A stretch of DNA of 64,000 nt from Gloeopeniophorella convolvens (Eukaryota > Basidiomycota > Agaricomycetes > Russulales), in assembly GCA_022496205.1 (NCBI GenBank), contig WTXD01000007.1, forward strand, positions 186,001 through 250,000, written 5' to 3'. This document shows, one piece after another, positions 44,914-57,011 of the stretch. Numbering within the stretch: position 1 is the stretch's first letter; each line of letters opens with the position of its first letter. The notes below the pieces were generated by a model. It saw only the letters and a list, made by a program, of their open reading frames with translations. It was not told the DNA's origin and searched no databases. Made by a program: the position numbers and the translations under genes.

Positions 44914-46690
44914 TTATGTCGCATCGCTCCCGAACCTTGGGTCAAGCCGCCAAACCCGGACGATGCCATCATCCGAACATGTGGCCAGCGTGTCTTGCGC
45001 CCAGTCCACGCCGCCGACTTCGCCTTTATGCCCCGGCAATTCCACACCAGTGGGATCTGGTATAGTCGGTGAGGCAGCGAGCGCCGTTTGGGACACGTCG
45101 AATAGGAATGCAGATGCTCCCTTGTCGGATCCAGAACCGCCACTGACAAGTGACCTCCCGTCTGGAGAGAGTGCCAGCCGGACCCAGAAGGAGTTTGTGT
45201 GCATATTCGGGTGCCTGAACGTTCCTCTCGATGACAACGGGAGGAGAGTAGCGGCATCGTAGACGTGCACACGCGAATCTGTGCCCAAGCCGAAGAGCAG
45301 GCCAAAGCTGGGCCCTGTCCCCGTTACTAACGACGTCAATCCTCGTGCTCGGCGTGCGCCTTCGACGATCGTCGGGTCGAACTTGGACATCGTTACAGGC
45401 TGGATGGCTGCTCGCTTCCTTGGCGATTTCGTCCGAGTCGCCGGCGCTGGTTGTCGCAGATCCCAAAGGCGCAAGACCCTGCAAATGGGAATCAGAAGAC
45501 GTCGGTGAGGGGTGGCTGGATACCTACCCGTCAAATGACCCACTGCTAACGAGTGCATGTGGTCTGTCTTCGGGATACACCAAACTGGTGACCGTCCGTG
45601 CAGACGGCGCTGCCTTCTTCCTGCCACCTCTACCAGATGGCTTCTCTTCGCCGTGTGCGCCGTTGATGACCATCACGGGCGCGGTGGCGGTCATATCATC
45701 GGCGGATTCGCCAGCAACACGCAGATCCCAGACGCATATTCCACCATCACGGCCTCCAGTGCTAAGCAGATCGGCATGCTGGGGGTCCCATACTACTGTC
45801 TTGACCGTGCTGGTGTGTCCCCGGAGGATATGCAGGGTCTCGCCAGTTTTAGCATCCGTGATCCGTGTGGTATGGTCTCCGGAGCAGGTAGCCAAGTGAC
45901 TGTCATCCAAGGACCATTGAAGGTCGAAGATTCCATTCTCGTGGATGCGAAGGTCGGCGCGCTTTGGTTCTGGAGAAAGGCTATGTGTCAGAACGAAGCC
46001 AGGCCGCCAGCTAGGGTAAAGTACCTTGTCCCGGTTCCCGCTTGGATGTGTCCCAGATGTATACTGTGCCTTGCTCGGTTGCCACCGCCAAGTGAGGTAT
46101 GCCACCTCGCTTCGCAGCTGTTCTAAGTCAGTACCCACGCCACAGAATTCCGTGAATAGACTCACCATGGGTAAAAGCGCATGTATATGGTGGCGTCAAG
46201 AATGAATCTATTCCGTCCGACTGGCACGAGAACACATCGGCCTTGTGCGAAGATACAAAAGCGCGTAACAAGGAACGAGTTGGCACTGCAAATGTTCAAA
46301 GGTAATGCATATGACAAGAAAACGGCACAACTTGCAAGGAAGGGGCCGACAAGCAGTTCCCGGACGCGATAAAGCCAACGCGTGTCTCGCATGAAAGGTC
46401 GTACGCCTTCTGTGAGCGAAGCGCATGGCAGCGTGGTTTTCTTCGTCGCTTTCATCATCATTATCGTCATCCGTATCTTCCGTTGGTTCTTCTTCGGGGG
46501 TCGACTCTTCAACGGTGAACTTCAGACGTTTGATGCGCACGTTGCCCTCGTCAACGGGACGCGGTCTCTTGGCAAGGCCATGCTCTGGAGGAGTGGGGAG
46601 ACCCGAGCGAGCAGTAGGAAAATCTGAAGGGACGTTCGTGCGGTTGAGAAGAACATCCCTGTGTGGAGATGAGTTTGGGCTGGGCAGCAT
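44914..46690 (-). CDS. CDT2: WD40 substrate receptor Cdt2/DTL
   Basis: Substrate adaptor of the CRL4 ubiquitin ligase that destroys Cdt1 and other factors on PCNA during S phase. The N-terminal disordered region (MLPSPNSSPHRDVLLNRT; KRPRPVDEG) is followed by SHKADVFSCQSDGI. A WD40 propeller follows: HLAVATEQGTVYIWDT, ENGIFDLQWSLDDSHLATCSG, RGHTSTVKTVVWDPQHADLL, TGGRDGGICVWDLRV, VTSLVYPEDRPHALVSSGSFDG and LATCSDDGIVRVWRLD. The HTSTVKxVxWDPxHPDLLxTGGRDGxIxxWDLR block is diagnostic. Several short introns. ATG at 46690; the frame upstream starts only with GTG. Divergent from LYS12. Confidence 0.9.
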
Positions 46691-46928
46691 GGCAGAGGAC
46701 ACGGTGTGGAGGCTGAGGGAGTCGCGGTTAATTACCGCGACGCGCTAAACGAAAAACATCACGTGGCCGCAACAGCGCGTCTCTTGACGCGCCTGAACCA
46801 CGTCGCGTGAGCGTCGCGGCTTTTCCTTCCGTCGGACGTGCGTCCGAAAGGCGCGTGCCACGCCCCGCTCGTCGGCTCAGCGTATTTCGAACGCAAACGC
46901 GTCTCTTTTTCCTGTTCGCGCAACCACC
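46691..46928. promoter_or_regulatory. CDT2/LYS12 divergent promoter with G1/S-type elements
   Basis: These 238 bp contain a perfect MCB core ACGCGT (46897-46902) and ACGCGC at 46740-46745. An inverted repeat GCGCGTC-TCTT-GACGCGC lies at 46775-46792, and CACGTG at 46760-46765. MCB boxes bind MBF (Cdc10/Mbp1 type), and Cdt2 takes its name from Cdc10-dependent transcription in fission yeast. The sites are visible; regulation is inferred. Confidence 0.55.
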
Positions 46929-48557
<1,629 letters not shown>

Positions 48558-48772
48558 ACGGGCTATACTGGATCACAGGCTTGTCTCAGGACGTCTTGGC
48601 CGCTATAGCACGCTGGTAGATTACAACACATTGGCAATTGATGACTCTTTTGAGCCGTGTGCAGCATGCGTGTGGCGCGGTCGCGCGGCGGAAATTCCCA
48701 CGGAGGGGTTCTGACCACATTGTTGCCTCGCCTCGTTCGTCCGACTTTGGCCACCTCCTCATAAAGCTCCAA

Positions 48773-50552
48773 ATGTCGGCCTCGCAGAGTACCCCGCCCC
48801 CCGACAACACCACTATCTCTGGCACAACTGCGCATCCTGCAAGAGCGAAACCCTCCCCCTCCAAATTCACCGCCAACCTTCCACCCATGTCAGCCGCCAA
48901 TCCCAAGAAGGAGGCTCCACCGCCCCCTAAACGTGCCCCCTTAGGAGAAATCAGGCCTCAGAACCCTCCCATTCCATCGCAGTCTCAACCCAAGAAGCTC
49001 GGTAGACGCTCGAGCAAACCCATCCTTGACTGGTTTCAGCGGAAACTTGGGGGAACTGTGCGGACGCGTCGCGCGTCGGATGTCGCGCGCGGACGGGTCA
49101 GCACCGGACCGCGGTGCCTCAACAGAGAGAAACGGCGGCCTGGGTTTCCTGACAATTACAGGGAGCTCAGTCGTGTCCAATCGACTCCTTCACGTGGACG
49201 GACGAGTGTAGATCGTGACATTAGGAGGCTTAGTCAAATCGCTGCCAGCAGCATCCCGTCAAGGGGTGCAGGTGTCTCTCCCATTACCAACGACGCCGCG
49301 AGTAGCTTCGACGGTTCGGAAGGACCTGGAGACATCTCGACGTATCGCTCTTCTTATGCTCGGGACTCTATGTGGTCGCCCACCAGCAATCTCGAAGCTG
49401 ATGAAGATGCATCTATGCGGCCTTTCCCTCCGAGCTCTCCTCCGTCACCCTCTCCATCACGTTCATCCTCCTCGTACCTCTCTAATCCACGCACCTTTCA
49501 AAGCATGGCAGCTAGTACCAAACCTACGACCTTGCTGAGCGTAGACTTGACAGGTGGGATGGCCCATATCGCACAGGCTCCTCCAACCCCTGGCATCGCT
49601 CCGAGAATACCCGCCCATATGTGGTCGAGTAGATCCGAGGGTGGATCTATATCCTTCTCTGCTCTCCCTCCATCGCCGTCCTCGTCTCATTCTCCTTCTC
49701 TACCGCCTGCACACACTCACCTCGATAGTAACCACCCTGTCCAGGCGCCGCAACATACGACACACCATCCTCGTAACAATCCCCGCCCTTCGTCGCCTCC
49801 TCTTGATAATGCGTCTGTGCTTACCCTGGCGTCCTCTGCGTTCGGCATCCCTGGCGCACGCATAGGTGTCGCAGGGGGCGCCAATGATGGAATGTCGCTC
49901 TCGCACCTCTCCCAATTCGGTGGCAGCCGTCTGGGGGCGAAGACCGGTCTAGCCATTTCATCCTCGGAGATGATCTGGACGCGGAAGGCGACCGAGATGT
50001 TGACGCTAGTGTCCGCGCACTCAGGCCCAGGAGCTCGAGGAGGGGTAGTTGGGAGAGCGAGGCCAGCGGATGGAGTGCCCGCGTCGGCAACGGGAGCACT
50101 GTCGCAATAGGCCCCGGGACTCCTGCGGCTGTTAGGGACAAGCGTTTCTGGTCGGCTAGCGTCAAAACTAGCCCAACTAGCCTGGGAGGCAACGATAATG
50201 AAGAGGAGGACGAGGGGAAACAGACGACGATGGTGACGATGAATCGTCGTTGGCAGAGGCCCCTTCGAACGAAGAGCCTCCATCAGAACGTTCCACTCTC
50301 GCACTGGATGTTGCAGACCAACCCCCCTCGCCTCACGGAAGCCTGACCCCTCCCCCTCCGTCTCTACCTCCCGTCGGTTATGACGCCGCAAATGATGATA
50401 CAGACGTGCCGCGCGCCGCTCCTGTGCATATGGAGAACCCGATCTCCCCAGTATCCTTATCCTCCATAGTATACCCAATCGACCACATTCGCCGAAGGTG
50501 GTGGGAACCTCCTCAGATAAGGCGGATGGCTGAGTCGGCCCTTATGTTCTAG
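48773..50552 (+). CDS. Unknown Ser/Pro-rich protein with two apparent frame changes
   Basis: A long Ser/Pro/Arg-rich protein with no catalytic domain. It begins MSASQSTPPPDNTTISGTT; conserved-looking parts are PKRAPLGEIRP, SVLTLASSAFGIPGARI, HFILGDDLDAEGDRDVDASV and RALRPRSSRRGSWESEASGW. The end is HIRRRWWEPPQIRR. The reading frame is open from 48773 to about 49935, then the protein-like frame shifts at a G5 run (49933-49937). It shifts again at a G4 run (50214-50217), where EEEDEG continues as ETDDDGDDESS. Adding one G at each run would make one ORF to 50552. Poor-consensus introns are an alternative. Function unknown. Confidence 0.6.
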
Positions 50553-51135
50553 GAAGGGCTTAGTGTTGACCCTTTGTAGCGTTCGTTTTTGTAAACACTA
50601 CTACGGACGCCGTATCTCCTCGGGTCCGCATTGCGTTGCTTCGGACTACGTGTTATTTTCCTCGCCTCGTTTTATACTGTACTGATCATTCGGTTTGGTC
50701 CCCTATGCACCCTTCCTACGTGATTATCACCCTCGCTGCGATCTACCAGCGGAGCCGAGCGTTAGGAGCGTCTGTCTACACATTGGCAAACGGGTGTGAG
50801 TGCGCCCAAGAGCGCGGTCACGGGGTCAACATACGTGCTGGCAGCGCGACAGACGCCGACGCGGGCCGCCGTATGTCCGAGCTTCGTCCTGCTTCGTTCT
50901 TCTTACTTTACATCACCACCAGTGGCAACCTTGTGGTGTTGGCTGTCTCGTGCGCGCCGGAGCCGTGGCATATGTTCGTCTAAGATTGCTGTTCTGGATT
51001 GGAAGGCGGTCATGTTACCGCTATGCATATTCAGCTCTTTGCGTTCTTGGAAGCCATAAGAGACCCGCGACGAACTGGACTTCTGCGGGTCTCCCGACGC
51101 CTTTCGCCCCGCTTCTCGAACAGGCGCATAACATC
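50553..51135. other. Intergenic region
   Basis: These 583 bp include ORFs with no recognisable content. They probably hold the 3' UTR of the upstream gene and the GH125 promoter. Confidence 0.35.
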
Positions 51136-53493
51136 ATGACTAGGAGCATTGGTAGACTCTCCATCGCTATTCTTACTCTCTTTTCTGCATCCGTGGCGGC
51201 GCAGGGATGTCCAGACTACACCACTTTCTCTCAGGTCTGGTTTCGTTGCCTTTCGAGCGTTGAACTCAGGCGCTGAACATACGAATTTGTCTATGTTTCA
51301 TGCAGTCACCTCAGGGAAATCCGTCTATCGGACCTCTCAGACTACCGTTAATGAGGCCTGCACCCCAGTGCCGCACCTTCAATAGCTCAGCGGTTGAGGT
51401 GACTAACTTATCTGTGTCCCAATGGTTCCAACGCTGACGTCAGGCCTCGTCTGACTGTAGACTGTGATCCGTGACATGAAATCTCGCATGAAAGACCCAG
51501 ATCTTGCCCGCCTGTTTGAGAACACATTTCCGAACACCTTGGGTGATTGCATGACTTGGCTCTGGGCCTCGTGAAGCTGAACTTGCGTGTAGACACGACG
51601 ATCAAATACTTCAGCCCGGGCGAGAACCTTGCGTTCGTTATAACTGGGGTGTGTGATGCTTCAATATTTCCCCAACTTGGTTGACTTTGATTCGACACAG
51701 GACATTACGTTCGTACACATGCCGCCTTCGTTTGTCCAGCCCCATCTTCACGGCTGTACAGCGCCCAATGGCTTCGTGACACGGCTAATCAAGTAAGATC
51801 ACTGGCTGAAGTCTCGTCGGTAGTGGTTGAATATGCGTGTTCCAGCTGGCAGTGTACAAGCCACTGCTCACCTCCGACAAAAGCCTGCAAGCACTCTTCA
51901 AGGCTGTGATCAATAACGAAGCACGCTACGTGTCACAGTACCCGTACTGTGGCTCCTTCCAGCCTCCCCCGAAAGCGGCTTGGCGCCTTCTCACAACGAC
52001 TGGGCAGACGGAGTCACTGTAAATCCGTGTGTTATGTGCCTCGTGTCTCATTGAATTATCTTGACGAGTCTTTTCCCGATTTTAGCCCGGTTGACCCCTC
52101 GGTCGTTTTCGAATGCAAGGTAAACACATCGTGGCCGCCTGTAATGAAATGCAATCGGACTCTAGACCTTGACGCAATTTTCCAGTACGAAATTGACTCC
52201 CTATGCGGGTTCCTCAAGCTGTCCCGTGGCTACTATGAAGCTACTGGCGATGTTTCTATCCTCAACGACAACTGTAATCTCGAATACCGACCTCGGCATA
52301 TCCTCGAGCCTGACACGCTGTCCCAGGGCACAGCGCTATTGACCAGATCTTCCGCGTCATTTGGGAACAGTCCCAGGGTTCCTTCGACGCAAACTTCGAC
52401 TTTATCTCGTATTACAACTGGACGGGTGGCAATGGCGCGCTAAGCCCAGCTGTCGACAACGCAGGAAATGGCGAGCCAAAGGCGTACACCGGACTCGTAG
52501 GCACGCACCACAGACCTTCAGATGACCTCAGCGTGTTCGGTAAGGGGTGTTCATCATTCGATGGTAATCGTTGGTCTGATGACCCCTAGCCTTCCTGACG
52601 CCTGCGAATGCCATGCTGAGTGTCGAACTTACCCATCTGGCGGATATGCTTGAGAAGGTTGGGCAATCAAAGAATGTGAGCGCTCTCGCGAGGCAGTACA
52701 GCAACACCATTGGAAGTGCAGTCTGGGACACAACCGTGCGTCCAACTCTTCGAGTCTTGATCCCTCCCAATTAACATACAGTCGCCAGCTCTTGAACGAT
52801 ATTTTTGCCTACGAGACTAATGGTGAGTCGGTCATCCGGGCCCGATCAGTCAACGCGGACGCTTTGCTTCCCAGGCTTCGGGGGACGATACGTTATGGAT
52901 GATGCCAATGTTCCGGTATGCTGGCTTGATCCACGAATCTGCTAATTGCCAATACTAACGGTGCTGGAAAGTCACTCCTCTCTCTCCCTTACCTTGGGTT
53001 CTTGGACAAGACGCACCGAGCATATGTTGCGACTCGCAAGCTGCTGCTTTCTCGTGGCAACCCGTATTATGCTGCAGGAGCGAACTTCAATGGCATCGGG
53101 TAAGTGTCCGAGTTTGACCTCAATAAATGAAAAAGTGAAACAATGCACAGAGGTCCCCATGTTGATGCGTGGCATCCGTGGCCGATGTCCCACATCTCGG
53201 CCATTTTTGGCACTGATGACGATGGGGAGATTATGAATTCACTCTACCTTATCGCAAACGTGAGTCATGCATCAGAAGTGTGGTTCACTTCAGTAACACG
53301 TCCACCTTCAGAACACGGCTAACCTCGGCTTATTCACGAGTCGCAGAGCATTTACGACAACAGTGACTACACGAGGTCGTGGTTTGCATGGGCGAACAGT
53401 TACTTTGCGGAGATGGTCCTCGATCTCGCCCAGCGTAAGCCCGGCCTCATCTTCCACAACAACACATCCTATGTTCCAGGCAAAGGGAAATGA
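51136..53493 (+). CDS. Secreted GH125 exo-alpha-1,6-mannosidase-like protein (Mug157 family)
   Basis: Glycoside hydrolase family 125, metal-independent exo-alpha-1,6-mannosidase fold. A signal peptide (SIAILTLFSASVAAQG) precedes LPLMRPAPQCRTFNSSAVE, DMKSRMKDPDLARLFENTFP, ITGDITAQWLRDTANQLAVY, YEIDSLCGFLKLSRGYYE, GTHHRPSDDLSVFAFLTP, GPHVDAWHPWPMSHI, and YTRSWFAWANSYFAEMVLDL. These blocks in this order identify GH125. At least ten short introns. Potential N-glycosylation sites are common (NSSA, NNTS). Likely acts on mannans or glycoproteins in the secretory pathway or cell wall. Confidence 0.87.
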
Positions 53494-53552
53494 GGGAGTC
53501 GATTTGGCAATTGAACAAAAGGCTGGGAAAATTAGTTTCTTTCAATGGGGTG

Positions 53553-53560
53553 TATAAATA
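53553..53560 (+). promoter_or_regulatory. TATA-like box upstream of FIC1
   Basis: TATAAATA, 158 bp upstream of the FIC1 ATG and downstream of the GH125 stop. A plausible core promoter, one of few clear TATA matches here. Confidence 0.4.
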
Positions 53561-53717
53561 AGGAATATACCGGTTTGGATAAGTGCCTTATCGGGAACAG
53601 TGCGGCCAAGTTTGGACAACGTTGGTCGAGCGCGGTACAGTCAAGCGGGTGTGCTGCGAGCATGCAAAGGGTCCCGCTATCGACTCGTCTTTGTTCACGC
53701 CACTCTCTTCGCACATC

Positions 53718-56152
53718 ATGACCACAACAGCTCGTAACATCGGCACCCTCATAGTCGTCATCCTCAAGGCTGTACGTCTGAACGCCTTAGCTGGTCCGCA
53801 GCTTTCTGATTTACTGCTGTGCCTCAGCGCAACCTACCTAACAAGAGACAATTCGGGAAACAAGATCCATACTGTTCTGTTGCCCTTAACGGTGAGACCC
53901 GTAAGACCAAGATCATCAAACGCGGAGGCCAGCACCCAGAGTGGGATGAAGAAGTCCGATTCAACATCTATGAAGATCCGGACGCTCTCAGTTCTTCCGG
54001 CGGCGGGACTCCTCCACCCTTGCCACCCAAAGGCGGTCGCGGTCCTAAGAAGATCTTAGGAGGAGAAAGGATGGCCGTTGCTTGTTTTGCGGCTGACAAG
54101 GATCCGGATCTCATTGGGGAGGCCACCGTCGACCTTACTGAAGTCCTCACCAAGGGCGAAACAGATGGTACGTCGGCCATGGCCTCTCTAGCCCCATACA
54201 ACCTTGATACGTTCCTCAGAGTGGTTCACGTTGACCAACAAAGACAAGTACTCCGGCGAGGTTTACTTGGAGCTCACGTTCTGGTCAAATGTACGTTATT
54301 TTAATTGCGCAGTCCTTCCCTTTGACGAACCAATTACACTAGGAACCACGACCCGAGAAGAAATCCACCCCGAGGCTTGTCAAGGCGAACAAGCAGTATG
54401 GTGGCCCAGGCACGTTTGTCCCATCAGATGACTCTCCCAACCATCTCCAGCAAGGAAGCGGTAGCTTCCACGAGGAATACCGTCGAGAATCTCTCCCTTC
54501 CGCGTTCCTTCCGTCCAATTCGTCAACGGGGCTCGATCTGTACAAACCCGAGTATGAACACACGGTAAAAGCACGTGCGCCCCGCAGCTCCTCTGTGGAC
54601 CAAGTTGTGAATGACATGGGGGATTGAGAATCTCAGGTTCGGGACGGCGTGATACATTTCCGGTAAGCTTTCACTATGAATTCACGCTCTGCAACCCGGG
54701 CCCTCATCCATAATACACTAGCCAGCGCAATCAAACTTTTCTCTGAGATCGGTTTCTACTTCAGCTTACTCCGTCGCGTCATCTGGGTCTTCACAGGCTT
54801 TCCCGGCATCGGACGGCTCAGCCCTCGACGTCCCAGCCTCCCACTCCGCAGTCAGAGCTGTAACTCCAGTCGGACAACGACCACACCGATACTCACTCTC
54901 AAGTGCCCAACCGCATGACTATCCGCAATATCAACCTGCATATGAGCCAGGTTCGCTCCCACCTTCGAGGTCCCTATACCATACCCCACCTCGCCATGGG
55001 CCGCGATACAGCATGCCTACTGCTTCTTCCGGTTTCATGCCAGTTCCATCCGCGTCCGAATCCGCTTTGTACACAACACGCACCCCTGTCCCCTACTCAT
55101 CGGATTCATCTGGCCTGATCGCATCTTCGACAAATTCGAGTCTGATTGTACCAGGATACGCTCCTGCCCCGTCGCGTTCTCCTGTGCCCACCAGCTACTC
55201 ATCAGGACCATCAGTTTCCCCAGCCCCTACATTCGCTGCCCAGTCAACACCTTCTGGCTCCTTTCTACCTTCAGGGGCACAGCAACCCCAGACCCCGTAC
55301 CCTCATGCTGGATATAATCCGTCTGTTTCGGTATCGCCGGTATCGCACATCTCAACGCCCCCTTTGTCTGTCTCGCCTGCCCCTCCCCAGGCGGTGGTTC
55401 ACCCACAGCTGGCGCCCGGTCAGTCATATGAGTATGCATCTCCGTCTACCCTTGGACCTCAATCTTCTCCATCTCGCGTAGTATCGGGCCATATCCCAGG
55501 TTCTCGGCCGCTGCCTCCCCAGCCACAGCAGGTTACTTCACAACGCATCCCTCCACCCCCTCCGATACCTGCCAATCAAGCTTACGGTCATGCGGTGGTA
55601 CCTTACGGACTGAATCCAGTACCCCCGCTTGCCACCGAGACTGGACTGCCGCCCATCTATCAAAACCCACAGAATCCTCTACCCATACCCCCTGGGCCTC
55701 CGGGTCCCCTCGGACCAGGGTCCCGTACTCCTACCAACCCGGCAAGTGCTGTACCTCTCTCAAGCTCGCCTTATCATCATGTCCCTCCCCCGCCAACTTT
55801 ACCTTCACAGCCATCACCGTCACGGCAGTCACCCAATGGATACATCCCTGACGGCCTGGTCCAGCCTAGCAATTCGCTGCCACCTTCACCTGTACCCCCA
55901 CAGTCAGTCCATCCGAGGTCCGTATCTGGCCGACCGAGTTTGCCCCTGCCACCGCCCCCACCACTATCAATGGCACCCTACCAGCAGCAACAGCATCTCC
56001 CTCAACTGCCGATTCCACCGTCACTCATGCCAGGTTCTCAATCGCAGCCCCAACAGCAGTACTTGGTTTCCTCAGCAAGTTCTGCGTTTCATCAAGGCCA
56101 GCCCTTCTATCCTGGCCCTCCTCCACGCCCGCCCGCGCAACTCACCGAGTAA
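53718..56152 (+). CDS. FIC1: C2-domain cytokinesis protein (Inn1/Fic1 family)
   Basis: An N-terminal C2 domain (MTTTARNIGTLIVVILKARN, KQDPYCSVALNGETRKT, HPEWDEEVRF, DLIGEATVDLTEVL, YSGEVYLELTFW) is followed by ~600 residues of Pro/Ser-rich sequence with dense PxxP motifs. This is the layout of Inn1/Fic1, which link the actomyosin ring to septum synthesis through SH3 partners (Hof1/Cyk3 type). Introns follow LKA, TD-E, FWSN and two more sites. The one at 54571-54632 (GTGCGC to CAG) removes an in-frame stop. The stop at 56150-56152 overlaps a GTAAGT donor (56149). If used, the protein ends EISES at 56228 instead. Confidence 0.85.
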
Positions 56153-56422
56153 GTGCGATGCCATTGGCTTGACTCTACGGGCATATGTGGCATGTTGTCA
56201 AGCTGGTCACAGGATATCAGAGTCCTAGACTTGACACTTCATTCAGGCTTGTTTGAGGACAATTGGACAATTGGACTGCCCCAGCTGTTGAATTGTCTTG
56301 CCTATCGTTTAGTCGTTCACGGACATCATTCTGCCCATTGTTGACGTATCCTAGCTCATGAAAGTCCCGTACATGCTGTGTAGAACCGCAAGTTCACATA
56401 TATACGATAACAGACATTTATT

Positions 56423-57011
56423 TCAATCTGGGGTTTGAGATTGGCTTTGTGTCTCTGCCCGAAGCGCCCGTGCACGCTCATCTTTCCACTTGGTGATCTC
56501 TGACTCCGTGGCAACCAACCCACGACGCGCAAGGTCGATGCGAGCTTCGCGTCGCAACCCCGCCTCTGAGAGACGCTGATGGTGCTCATGTGAGATCAAG
56601 GCACTGTCAGCACAGTACACAAGGCCATGGATAGCGACTTCGGAATGACGACGTTAACCTGGATTCGCGAGTGGGGGATCGCGCGACCCACCTATAGAGA
56701 CTAGAAAACCCTTGAGGGCCAGAGTTTGACGTCTGAGGGCGCATGCAATTATTTTAAATGAACATTACCTGCGTGAACTGGACACTGACCGGAAGCCGGG
56801 CCAAGTGCGATGTGCAAGTAGCGCTGCGCCAAGGGCAAATGCGCCGTACTGCGCCCCACCCTACGAGAGACAGACGGTCACTGTGACTGTGCGAGGGGCC
56901 TACAGGCCAACATGAGTGGAGCGACGTGCCACCAGTCCGGCCTTCACTTGTAGGTTATACGCCTCATCTACCATCTCGCGCCTGCGGGCGCGTCCAGAGT
57001 TCGTAGACATT
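56423..57011 (-). CDS. Small two-TM membrane protein, possibly mitochondrial (Rcf2/HIG1-like arrangement)
   Basis: Four short exons give about 130 aa. An N-terminal helix (EMVDEAYNLQVKAGL) leads into a glycine-rich segment GGAQYGAFALGAALLAHRTW. A second hydrophobic segment FLVSIVAIHGLVYCAD and a charged helical tail (LRREARIDLARRGLVATESE, then ITKWKDERARAL) follow. The pattern of amphipathic helix, Gly-rich TM, basic loop, TM and charged tail resembles fungal HIG1/Rcf2-type respiratory proteins. I see no diagnostic QRRQ motif, so the family is a guess. Splice sites are clean and the frame is continuous. An ATTGG/CCAAT sequence lies near 57118, upstream of its start. Confidence 0.6.

Noticed and set aside
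54571..54632. Frameshift in FIC1 at a G5 run
   Set aside because: A 62-nt GTGCGC...CAG intron removes the stop and joins in phase 1 to the next exon, so it is not required.
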